Positions 24,757-32,606 of a stretch of DNA of 64,000 bases are shown one piece after another. Made by a program: the position numbers and the translations under genes. Position 1 is the stretch's first letter. Each line of letters opens with the position of its first letter. The stretch covers positions 1 through 64,000 of the forward strand of contig NZ_JAMFKN010000002.1 of NCBI RefSeq assembly GCF_023487995.1. The letters are read 5' to 3'. The notes under the pieces are model-generated. The model saw nothing but the letters and a program-made list of their open reading frames with translations. It was not told the origin of the DNA and made no database searches. This DNA comes from Thermohalobaculum sediminis (GTDB lineage: Bacteria > Pseudomonadota > Alphaproteobacteria > Rhodobacterales > Rhodobacteraceae).

Positions 24757-25506
24757 ATGTCATTACCGCAGATCCGATACGCGGCCGCCTGCCTCGCGCT
24801 GAGCGTGGCCTTGCCGCTGCACGGCCCCGCCCCGGCGCAGCAGGCGCCCGTCGTCGACGACCTGGTGCGATCGATGACCGCGACGCTTGCCGACGCGACG
24901 TCGATCACCCTGCATGTCGAGAAGATGTTCGACGAGTTGCTGGTGACGGGCGAGAAGATCAACTACGCCGGCGCGATCGACATCGCGCTGCGCCGTCCCG
25001 ACCGGTTCCACGTCTCCTATGGCGACGACCTCAGCGCGAAGGAAGTGTGGTACGACGGCAGCGCGCTCGTGCTGCTCGACCTCAGGGCGAATGTCCACGG
25101 CAACCTGCCGGCCGCGGCGACGATCGACGCGACCCTCGACGCCGTGGCGGAGCGCTACGGCCTGCGCATGCCGCTCGCCAGCCTGCTCTCGTCCGACGCC
25201 TATGCCGCATTCGCCGACCAAGTGGTCGAGAGCCTCTACATCGGGCTGCACGACGTCGACGGCACCCCCGCGCATCACCTCTACTTCACCGACGGCGCGA
25301 CGCAGTGGCAGGTCTGGATCGACGCGGGCGAGGTGCCGCTGCCGCTGAAGCTCGTCGTGACCTATCTCGACGAGCCCGGCGAGCCGCAGTCGATCTTCCT
25401 CTTCACCGACTGGGACCTCGCCGCCGACCTGCCCGACGACCTCTTCACGCCCCAGATCCCCGAAGGCGCGGCGCTGGCCGCCTTCCTTCCTCGCCAGGGA
25501 GAGTGA
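24757..25506 (+). CDS. DUF2092 family exported protein
   Basis: A 249-residue exported protein; signal peptide through GPAPAQQ. The layout is that of DUF2092, a LolA/LolB-like fold: LVRSMTATLADATSITLHVE, then IDIALRRPDRFHVSYGDDLS, EVWYDGSALVLLDLRANV, VDGTPAHHLYFTDGATQWQV, and PLPLKLVVTYLDE. Related folds bind lipids or lipoproteins in the periplasm; a role here is inference. GGAGG lies six bases before ATG 24757. It is third in the secreted-protein row. Confidence 0.82.
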   Translation: MSLPQIRYAAACLALSVALPLHGPAPAQQAPVVDDLVRSMTATLADATSITLHVEKMFDELLVTGEKINYAGAIDIALRRPDRFHVSYGDDLSAKEVWYDGSALVLLDLRANVHGNLPAAATIDATLDAVAERYGLRMPLASLLSSDAYAAFADQVVESLYIGLHDVDGTPAHHLYFTDGATQWQVWIDAGEVPLPLKLVVTYLDEPGEPQSIFLFTDWDLAADLPDDLFTPQIPEGAALAAFLPRQGE

Positions 25507-25509
25507 GCC

Positions 25510-26619
25510 ATGGCAAGCCTGAGCAACCTTCGCAGACGTCTGGGGCTCGCGACGGTGTTCGTCGCGGTTGTCACCGTCCTCTCGATGATCGCGGTCGACT
25601 ATGCCGAAGCGCGCGCCCGTGGCGGCGGCGGTGGCGGCGGCGCGGCCCAGCGGTTCAGTGGCGGTGGCGGCGGTGGCGGCGGGGCGCGGGCCAACCGCTC
25701 GGCGCCGCGCGGGCAATCCGTCCAGCGCAACCGGGGCGGTGACTTCGGCGGCGGCCTTGGCAGCGCGCGCGGCGGAAGCCGCGAGCGCACGGCGGGCACC
25801 CGGCAGGACCGCCAGGTGACCCGCGGCGACCGGCAGACCGACCGCGGTGGCCGGCAGACCGATCGGCAGGCCGAGCGCGGCGACCGGCAGGGCGACCGCC
25901 AGACCGACCGCAGCGACCGGCAGGCGAACCGGGGCGAGAACCGGGGCGATCGGCAGTCCGAGCGCACGGACCGTCAGGAGAACCGGCAGGAGGGCCGCAC
26001 CGACCGGACCCAGACCCGCCAGGAGAACCGCACCGAGCGGCAGGGCAACCGGCAGGAGACCTACCGCCAGGTTGCCGACGACATTGCCGACAACCGCTAC
26101 TGGGGCCATTACCACAGCTATGGCTGGGGCTATGGCTATGGCGGCTACTGGGCCGCGAACGCGGCCTGGGCGTTCGTCGGCGTCGTCACCCTGGGCGCGC
26201 TGATCGCGTCGCTGCCGCCGGCGCACGAGACCATCGTCATCGAGGGCGACACCTACTATTACTCGGACGGCACCTACTACCGGCAGTCGGGCGACCAGTA
26301 CCAGGTGGTGGCCCCCCCGGTCGGCGCGACGGTCAACAATGCACCCTCGCAGGTCACCAACGTCTATGTCGGCGAGAAGGAATACGGCTATGCCAACGGC
26401 GCCTATTACGACGTGAAGCCGCCGGCCGACGAGGAGGCCGCGCCGACCTTTGAGGTCGTGGCCCCGCCTATCGGCGCCAGCGTGCCAGAGCTGCCGGAGG
26501 GCGCCGAGAAGCGGCCGGTGAACGACACCGACTACTTCGCCTACGCGGACACATGGTACCAGCCGTTCTACAGCGGCTCGAACGTCATCTACATGGTCGT
26601 GGCAGACCCGACCGGCTGA
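25510..26619 (+). CDS. DUF6515-like surface protein with Arg/Gln/Asp repeats
   Basis: A 369-residue protein. A signal anchor or signal peptide (LGLATVFVAVVTVLSMIAV, then AEARA) precedes a Gly-rich stretch, and then about 95 residues of repeated D/E-R-Q/T units (for example GDRQTDRGGRQTDRQAERG). Next are a Tyr/Gly segment (YGWGYGYGGYW) and one hydrophobic helix (WAFVGVVTLGALIASL). The C-terminal domain has two or three Tyr-rich modules (GDTYYYSDGTYYRQ, EYGYANGAYYDVK, YFAYADTWYQPFY) of the kind seen in DUF6515 proteins. It starts three bases after the DUF2092 stop. The low-complexity part is probably disordered and could bind anionic polymers. Confidence 0.78.
   Translation: MASLSNLRRRLGLATVFVAVVTVLSMIAVDYAEARARGGGGGGGAAQRFSGGGGGGGGARANRSAPRGQSVQRNRGGDFGGGLGSARGGSRERTAGTRQDRQVTRGDRQTDRGGRQTDRQAERGDRQGDRQTDRSDRQANRGENRGDRQSERTDRQENRQEGRTDRTQTRQENRTERQGNRQETYRQVADDIADNRYWGHYHSYGWGYGYGGYWAANAAWAFVGVVTLGALIASLPPAHETIVIEGDTYYYSDGTYYRQSGDQYQVVAPPVGATVNNAPSQVTNVYVGEKEYGYANGAYYDVKPPADEEAAPTFEVVAPPIGASVPELPEGAEKRPVNDTDYFAYADTWYQPFYSGSNVIYMVVADPTG
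25795..26070 (+). repeat. In-gene short tandem repeats encoding DRQ/ENRQ units
   Basis: Imperfect repeats of CGGCAGACCGACCG- and CGACCGGCAG-type units, about 12-18 bases each, within the DUF6515-like gene. They encode the Arg/Gln/Asp/Glu-rich region. The units differ at many positions, so they are protein-level repeats. Confidence 0.7.
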
Positions 26620-26720
26620 GGCGGCGGGGCGGGTTGGCCCTACGGCGCGGCGGCAACGGCGCGCCGGGATCGGGTAAGGACTGCCGGTTGGGTGACGATC
26701 TGCAGCGCCATGCCAGCACC

Positions 26721-27374
26721 CTACCGGTGCCCCGCGGTCGCAAGCGCGATGAGGCCCACGAGGATCAGGCTCGCCGCCCAGACCCGCTCGAGGTCGAACC
26801 AGCTGCGCGTGAGGAAGCCAAGGCCGAGCCAGCGGTGGACCGCCCAGGCGAGCGCGCCGCCCGCCGAGAGCATCGCGGCCGAATGCACCACCGCGACCAC
26901 GGCCGCGATGCCCAGATTGCCGCCCATCAGGTCCCCCGCCGCCGCATGGCCCGCGTCCGCCCCGGCCCGGCAGAGGCCGAGATAGATCGGTACCAGCATC
27001 AGCGCCGCGCCATGCGCGAGGGCGACGAGGAAGGACCAGAGGGCGAGGCGCGAGGGCGGCACGCGGGCAAGGAATCGCGGGTGGCGCTTCGTCACGAGGA
27101 TCCATGCCCCGAGCGCGATGACCAGGACCGCGGCGCCGACCCGGATCTCGACCTGCCACTCGATCAGCAGACTCAGCGCCGCGAAGGGCATCAGGATGGC
27201 GAGCGTGGCCGCGAGATGCCCGGCCGCGAGCGCCGCGAGCGCGCGCCAGAGCGCGCCCGCCCGCCGCTCCATCAGCGCGGCTGAGACCGCCAGCGGCCAG
27301 CCCATGCCGGGGTTCACCCCGTGATAGAGGCCGCTCGCGACGACGGCGAGCCAGAGGCCCGCTGTCCCCTCCAT
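26721..27374 (-). CDS. Polytopic membrane protein paired with methanethiol oxidase
   Basis: A 217-residue protein with about six hydrophobic segments. The first helix carries LYHGVNPGMGWPLAV; a second histidine lies in LVALAHGAALMLVPIYLG. The HGxNPG motif resembles membrane His motifs of UreH/NicO-type metal or sulfur exporters, but the family is not certain. The ATG follows three bases after the stop of the SBP56 gene, so the two are one operon. A role in metal (copper) delivery to the oxidase or in export of a sulfur product is possible; neither is proven by sequence. Confidence 0.78.
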   Translation of the reverse strand: MEGTAGLWLAVVASGLYHGVNPGMGWPLAVSAALMERRAGALWRALAALAAGHLAATLAILMPFAALSLLIEWQVEIRVGAAVLVIALGAWILVTKRHPRFLARVPPSRLALWSFLVALAHGAALMLVPIYLGLCRAGADAGHAAAGDLMGGNLGIAAVVAVVHSAAMLSAGGALAWAVHRWLGLGFLTRSWFDLERVWAASLILVGLIALATAGHR

Positions 27375-27377
27375 CGA

Positions 27378-28778
27378 TCAGGCGGAGGGGTAGCAGAAGC
27401 TGTCGGTCGAGCAGTCGCCGCCCTCGAGCCGGATCTGGTGCGAGCGATAACCCTTGGGAAACTCGACGAAGAAGTCCTTGTCGAGCGTCAGCCCGCCACC
27501 CTCGCCGACGTCGGCCTTGACCATCGCGCCGCCCCGGTCGCCGGGATAGAACTGGTCGTCCCAGGTCGAGTAGAGCGAGTTGGTCCAGTAGACGCGCTTG
27601 CCGTCTCGGCTGATCTCGACCATCTGCGGGCCGTAGCCGAAGGACTTGCCCCCGGGATGCGCCGCCTGACGCACGATGCCCCCGACATGGACCGAGCCCG
27701 CGAGCCTCGGGTTCATCGGGTCACTGACGTCGTATTGCCGCATCTCGCCCGTTCCCCAGCACGAGACGTAGAGGAAGCGGTCGTCGAGGCTGAGGTCGAT
27801 GTCCGTCACCAGAGGCGGCACCGCCTCGAAGCCCTTGAGAAGCGGCGGCAGGTCGTCCGCCTTGGCAGGCTCGGGCGGGATCGTCGCCGTCTTCTTCGCG
27901 TGGAACTTCCCCCCCTCGCGCCACCAGGTCCAGATCGAGCCTTCGAGGTTGGTCGTGTCCACCACGACGCCGCAGAAGCCGTATTCCTTCACCGGGTCAT
28001 GAGCGGGGCGCACCTCCAGCGCCATCTGGTGGTTGGCGCCGAGGTCGATCGTCTGGACGTTCTTGCGCTCGCGCAGGTTCCAGAAGTGCAGCCGGTGGCC
28101 ATACTTGTTCGACAGCAGGTCCTCGGGGACCAGCCCATTCTCGAACTGCGGCGGCAGGCCCCATTCCGAGCTGACCATGTAGTCGCGCGGCAGGTTCCAC
28201 CAGAAATCGTACTGCTTGTCCTGCGGCCCGCGGTCGATCTCGTAGCGCCCGATCACGTCGAAGCTTTCGCAGTCCATGATGAAGATGCCCGGGGGGCCGT
28301 CCGTCCCGTCCTTGCCGCCACCGCCGAGGGTCGAGACGTAGATCCCCTCGGGCCCGCAATGGATGGTGTGGGGGCGCGAATAGCCGGTTTTGGCGAAGAC
28401 CTCCTCGGGCTCGATGACCTTGTGGATCTTGGCCGCTTTCGGCCCGCCCTTCACGTCGATCACGTAGATGCGCGACGACCGGATGCCGGGGACGATGAGA
28501 TAGCGCCGCTCGAGGAAGGCATGCCCGGTCAGCGGCGAGAGCGCCGACGAGCAGGCGTTCCAGCCGAAATGGTGAAACTCGTCGCCCTTGTGCGGCATGA
28601 TCACCTGATGGACGATCCTGCCGTAATCCGTCGACCCGGGATCCACATCGACGACGGCCAGCCCGTCGGGCTGCGAGCCATCGGGGCTCAGCATGAGCGT
28701 GTAGGCCAGCCTCTCGGGCGGCGCCTGCATGGCGAGCTTGGCGGACGGGTAGAAGGTCGGATCCGGTCTGAGTGTCAT
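27378..28778 (-). CDS. Methanethiol oxidase / selenium-binding protein family (SBP56)
   Basis: A 466-residue protein, the normal length of the SBP56 family, whose characterised bacterial members (MtoX) oxidise methanethiol to formaldehyde, H2S and H2O2. Hallmarks are HHFGWNACSSAL, SRPHTIHCGPEG, DFWWNLPRDYMVSSEWG, YGHRLHFWNL and VSCWGTGEMRQYDVSDP; the His residues suit a copper site. No N-terminal signal is visible, whereas some MtoX enzymes are exported, so its location is uncertain. GGGGAG precedes the ATG. It forms an operon with the membrane protein at 26721. No SCO1 or MauG accessory gene is adjacent. Confidence 0.92.
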   Translation of the reverse strand: MTLRPDPTFYPSAKLAMQAPPERLAYTLMLSPDGSQPDGLAVVDVDPGSTDYGRIVHQVIMPHKGDEFHHFGWNACSSALSPLTGHAFLERRYLIVPGIRSSRIYVIDVKGGPKAAKIHKVIEPEEVFAKTGYSRPHTIHCGPEGIYVSTLGGGGKDGTDGPPGIFIMDCESFDVIGRYEIDRGPQDKQYDFWWNLPRDYMVSSEWGLPPQFENGLVPEDLLSNKYGHRLHFWNLRERKNVQTIDLGANHQMALEVRPAHDPVKEYGFCGVVVDTTNLEGSIWTWWREGGKFHAKKTATIPPEPAKADDLPPLLKGFEAVPPLVTDIDLSLDDRFLYVSCWGTGEMRQYDVSDPMNPRLAGSVHVGGIVRQAAHPGGKSFGYGPQMVEISRDGKRVYWTNSLYSTWDDQFYPGDRGGAMVKADVGEGGGLTLDKDFFVEFPKGYRSHQIRLEGGDCSTDSFCYPSA

Positions 28779-29103
28779 CTGAACGTCTCCCCTGTGTCGC
28801 AGGTGCCGAGTCGTTCGCGCCCGGCTGCCTTGGCTGTAACCGCCACATCATATGCGGGAATGTCCCATCATGCGCTGTTAAATGATCCGGCCCCTCCCGG
28901 GGAATCCGGGCGCATCTACCAAGCGAAAGCTCGCGCGAGGCAGGTTGCGGTCATTCCGACCTCCCGGAATGGCAGCACCCAATTCGCTCCGCTCCTTCCA
29001 TGCCTCGCCGGATACTTTCGCCGCGCGGTGACGACGTGCCTGCGCTCTCAGCGGTGGCGCTCGCAGGCGATGCGCGGCGCGCACTGCCCCGCCATGGCTC
29101 GGG
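28779..29103. other. 325-bp intergenic region
   Basis: Lies upstream of the methanethiol oxidase gene and downstream of the EF-hand operon. It has a more AT-rich part near 28845-28880 (ACATCATATGCGGGAATG), which is the likely promoter zone for the oxidase operon. No ORF with recognisable features. Confidence 0.4.
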
Positions 29104-30753
29104 TCAGTCCTCGCCCCGCGGCGCGACGCGGCCTGGCCCCCTGTCGGGGCGCGGAACGTCATCGCCGAAGGTGAATGTCCGGTGGGGTCTGGCGTGGACC
29201 GTCCATCCGGCCGGCAAGCGCGGGATCGCCTGCGTGACCAGATAGCCATCGTCCGAGGTCTCGCGCAGGGCGCCCGCCTCGATCAGCTCGATGAGCCCGG
29301 CCTGCATTGGCCGCAGGTCGAAGGGCCGGACAACCCCGGGCGCCACGACCGCGTCCGGGTCGAGCTCGATCACGCCGGCGGGATGGACCCTCAGCAGCTC
29401 GCGGGTCAGTTCCTCGATCTCGGCCGCAATGCCGCTGGCGGACTGCCCCTCCGACGCGTCCTCGGCGGTTGGTGCGAGCTGCCCGTGCGGAAGGGCGCTG
29501 CGCGACTCGGCGCCGGGCTCCGCGCCGTCCGCGCCCGGCGGAACCAGTGGCGTGCGCGCGCCACGCTCGGTGGCGTCGTCCTCCGCCACCGGTGACGTGA
29601 ACGTCATCCCGAGAAACGTCCCTGCGGTCTTCTTCCGCGCCTTGCCCGATGGAACCTGGACGCCGTCGAGCTCGTAGTGACCGATGACGACCAATTCGGC
29701 GGCATCGCGCCCTAGCGGCGTCGCGAAGCGCTCGGCCACCCGCCGCGCGGAGGCGTCCTTCCGGCTGGTGAAATATTCCATGCAGACGCCCGGAGCGACG
29801 AACGACACGGCGCCCGTCGGCACTCCGACGACGCCCGCGCCGGGGCCGAGCGTCGCCGCCGGGGGTTGCACGACGAAGCGCGCAACCCGGTCGACGGCGC
29901 CATCGAGCTTCCAGATGATCTGGCCGTAGGCCGTGGCAAAGATGTAGACGGGGCGCTCGCCATCCTCGATGGTCACGGTCGCCACGGTCGTGACTGCGTC
30001 CATCCCGTCTGTCGCGACGGTCGACAGCGCCGCCCCCTCGTAGCCGCTGAGCAGCACGACCTCGGCCTCGGCCGGCGGCAGGGGCAGAGCGCAGGATGCA
30101 GCCGTCGGCCTGGCCGGAAGGAAGTCGTTCAGCGGGTCGAGCTCGGCCGCGATCGCGCGGATCGCCTGCGTCGCCTCCGCCTCCGTCACCGTGCCGTCGC
30201 CATCGCCGTCGAACTGCGCGAGGTCATGTGGGTCGTACCGCTGCTGCTCGAGGCCCGGGCTGCGCGCGGCGATGCGATCCGCATGGGCATAGAGCTCGTC
30301 CGGCTCGACGACAGCATCGCCGTCCGCATCCGCCGCAGCGAGGAACTTGTCGAACCGTTCCCGATCCACGGGCTTCCCTGGCGCGATGCGCGCGTTGAAC
30401 TCGGCGCGGGTGACCGTGCCATCGCCGTCGATATCGTAGCCGAACAGCCGCTCCAGCTGCCTTGCACGCTCGGCCGCGCGCCGCCGCTGCTCGGCGCGGG
30501 CCGCGTCCTCGGGCGACACGGCGCCGTCATCGCTGATCCGGCGCATCTTCGCGAGAAGGCCGTCGAGGAACCGGTCGGGATCGCGTGCGATCAGGCGCAG
30601 GGTCGTTTCGGGCAGGTCACGCGACAGGGGCATCGGGATCTCCGGCACGGTCTCCGCCCCGGGCGCGCCGGCTGCGAGCGCGAGGGCCGCGTAGAGCAGC
30701 CATCGCCCGGGGGCGGGGCGTTCCCGGCGTGCCATTTGGGCCGACACCCTCAT
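29104..30753 (-). CDS. Exported EF-hand protein with conserved C-terminal domain (copy 2)
   Basis: A 549-residue protein with a signal peptide (RWLLYAALALAAGAPGA). Three EF-hand loops follow: DIDGDGTVTRAE, DADGDAVVEPDE (Gly6 replaced by Ala) and DGDGDGTVTEAE. The rest is an unnamed domain: VVLLSGYEGAALSTV, DGMDAVTTVATVTIEDGERP, VYIFATAYGQIIW, VARFVVQPP and LGPGAGVVGVP. The same blocks occur in the preceding gene, so the two are paralogues. ATG 30753 overlaps the upstream stop (ATGA). Calcium binding outside the cytoplasm is well supported; the function of the shared domain is unknown. It is last in the FecR-CHASE2-EF-EF row. Confidence 0.82.
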   Translation of the reverse strand: MRVSAQMARRERPAPGRWLLYAALALAAGAPGAETVPEIPMPLSRDLPETTLRLIARDPDRFLDGLLAKMRRISDDGAVSPEDAARAEQRRRAAERARQLERLFGYDIDGDGTVTRAEFNARIAPGKPVDRERFDKFLAAADADGDAVVEPDELYAHADRIAARSPGLEQQRYDPHDLAQFDGDGDGTVTEAEATQAIRAIAAELDPLNDFLPARPTAASCALPLPPAEAEVVLLSGYEGAALSTVATDGMDAVTTVATVTIEDGERPVYIFATAYGQIIWKLDGAVDRVARFVVQPPAATLGPGAGVVGVPTGAVSFVAPGVCMEYFTSRKDASARRVAERFATPLGRDAAELVVIGHYELDGVQVPSGKARKKTAGTFLGMTFTSPVAEDDATERGARTPLVPPGADGAEPGAESRSALPHGQLAPTAEDASEGQSASGIAAEIEELTRELLRVHPAGVIELDPDAVVAPGVVRPFDLRPMQAGLIELIEAGALRETSDDGYLVTQAIPRLPAGWTVHARPHRTFTFGDDVPRPDRGPGRVAPRGED

Positions 30754-32456
30754 CCGCAATCCGGTCCAAGAAGGCATTTCGGGACCTCGCGCCGGAAGAC
30801 GCGGGTGTGCCCCGGCCTGCCGGCCGGTATGGGCACGCCCTCGTCCAGCACGATCCTGACCGCGGGGGCCTCCTGGAGGTCGGCGGGAAAGCGGGGCACG
30901 GCGCGGGTCAGCAGGTACATGCCGGGCGAGACCTCGCGCATCGCCCCGGCATCGAGCAGCTGGATCATCCCCGCATGTCCGGGCAGCACGTCATAGGGAA
31001 CCACCGGCCCCGCCGCGACGATGACGGCCGGCTCGAGCTCGACAAGGCCATCGGGAAAGAGCGCGTGCAGCCGCGCCTCCAACCGGCCGCGTGCGGTCCT
31101 CTTCCACTGCCGGGGCGCGCGCTCGCGCGGCGTGGGCGCGTCAGGGACGCGGCGGCTGTTGGGCAGGCCCCGGGGCTTCGTCGGGGGCTCGTCGCGGCCG
31201 CGCGCGGCCAGGCTGCCTCCGAACGAGGCCCCCCCGCCCATCACCACCGCGCCATCCCGAACCGCGAGCGGCCCGGTCGGAGGTGCGGCGACGCGCGCTT
31301 GCGCCTCGCCGGACGGGATCCGCACGCGGTCGAGCCGGCTGAGCGCGACGATGCGGATGTCGCCAAGAGCCACGCCGAGCCCCCATGCGAGCCTGCGGGC
31401 GACCCCCTTGGCGCGGGCGCTGCCGGGCCAGGCGACGCTCTCGGCGCAGGACCCCGCCGGAAGGAAGGTGACGGCATCGCGCGGCAGGCCCGCGACACCC
31501 GCTCCGGGCCCCAGCACCGGGTTCTGCGGCTCGACGACGAAGCGGGCGACGCGTCCGGTTGCGCCGCCGACCCGCCAGATGGTCGGCCGCGCCGCGCTCG
31601 CGAACACGTAGAGCGGGCGCTCGCCCGCCTCGATCTCGACGGTTGCGACCGAGGTGAGCGTGTCCATGCCATCGATCGCGACGTTCGACATTCCCACGCC
31701 GAGATGCCCGCTCAGGTAGACGACCTCCGCCCCTTCCGGCAGCGAAGGCACGTCGCAGCTTCGGGTGCTGTTCGGCACGGGCGGCGGCGCGGCCGCCGGG
31801 CGCGTCTGGCGTGGCTGGGCCACCGGCACCGGCGTGGGCCTTGCGAGCGGGGCGGGCGGCGCGACCGCCGCGATCACCGACCGGATCTCGGCGGCGCTGA
31901 TCGTGCCATCGCGATTGGCGTCGAACAGCCTCAGATCCGGCGCGCCGCGGCGCCCGGCCGACCCGCCCCCTTCGTCCGCCTCCTCCGTCCGCAGCGCGGA
32001 CAGCATCTCGCCGAGGCCGATCGCGCCGTCGCCGTCGCGGTCGGCGCGCGCGATGAGCCTGGCGAACTCCTCCGACACCCTCGCCGCATGATCGCCGCCG
32101 CCCTCGGCATACTCGGCGCGGGAGACGCGGCCGTCGCCGTCGAGATCGCGGCGCATCAGGCGGGCGAGCGCACCCGCCCGATCCTCGGCGCGCCACGCCG
32201 CCTCGGTCCGGCGGATGGCTTCCTCGGTCACCGCGTCCGAGGCGGTGTAGCGGCGGAAGTGGTTCATCACCCGTGCGAGATACCGATCCGGGCCCGCCTC
32301 GATCTGGCGCCGGACATCGTCGGGCAGGGCCTCGGCGGCTGCCCGGACTTCGGCATCGAACGGCGCCTGCGCATGTGCCGCGAGGGGAGAAGCGAGATCG
32401 CAAGGCTCGCACCAAGGGCCATGCGCGCCCGCCGAACTGCTTGGCGGCCGCCGCAA
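30750..32456 (-). CDS. EF-hand protein with conserved C-terminal domain (copy 1), start region disturbed
   Basis: About 560 residues with three EF-hand loops (DLDGDGRVSRAE, DRDGDGAIGLGE, DANRDGTISAAE) and the same C-terminal domain as copy 2: VVYLSGHLGVGMSNV, DGMDTLTSVATVEIEAGERP, VYLF-like block LYVFASA, VARFVVEP, LGPGAGVAGLP. In this frame the only upstream start is a poor TTG (32456) and there is no proper signal peptide. The next frame has ATG 32422 followed by ALGASLAISLLP, which would join to LAAHAQAPFDAE if one base were shifted near 32390. A real or sequencing frameshift in the signal peptide is therefore likely. Confidence 0.72.
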   Translation of the reverse strand: MRRPPSSSAGAHGPWCEPCDLASPLAAHAQAPFDAEVRAAAEALPDDVRRQIEAGPDRYLARVMNHFRRYTASDAVTEEAIRRTEAAWRAEDRAGALARLMRRDLDGDGRVSRAEYAEGGGDHAARVSEEFARLIARADRDGDGAIGLGEMLSALRTEEADEGGGSAGRRGAPDLRLFDANRDGTISAAEIRSVIAAVAPPAPLARPTPVPVAQPRQTRPAAAPPPVPNSTRSCDVPSLPEGAEVVYLSGHLGVGMSNVAIDGMDTLTSVATVEIEAGERPLYVFASAARPTIWRVGGATGRVARFVVEPQNPVLGPGAGVAGLPRDAVTFLPAGSCAESVAWPGSARAKGVARRLAWGLGVALGDIRIVALSRLDRVRIPSGEAQARVAAPPTGPLAVRDGAVVMGGGASFGGSLAARGRDEPPTKPRGLPNSRRVPDAPTPRERAPRQWKRTARGRLEARLHALFPDGLVELEPAVIVAAGPVVPYDVLPGHAGMIQLLDAGAMREVSPGMYLLTRAVPRFPADLQEAPAVRIVLDEGVPIPAGRPGHTRVFRREVPKCLLGPDCG

Positions 32457-32606
32457 TCAACGCGAGATGAATTCGCCATCGCAATCATTCGGAGCGAAAT
32501 CCTACGGCAGCGCGCCGCGACTCGACAGGCCCATTCTGCCATGACACGGTCCGCGCCGGTCGAAACGCCCGCATGCCGCGCACTGGCGGGGCGCGGCCAG
32601 GAAAGG

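Noticed and set aside
25795-26070. Regular short repeats considered as a CRISPR array
   Set aside because: Units are 12-18 bases, contiguous, variable and in frame within a secreted protein gene; there are no spacers or cas genes.
24763-27159. A long minus-strand open frame opposite the DUF2092 and DUF6515-like genes
   Set aside because: Low-complexity Ala/Val/Arg sequence without domains; mirror of the repetitive coding strand.
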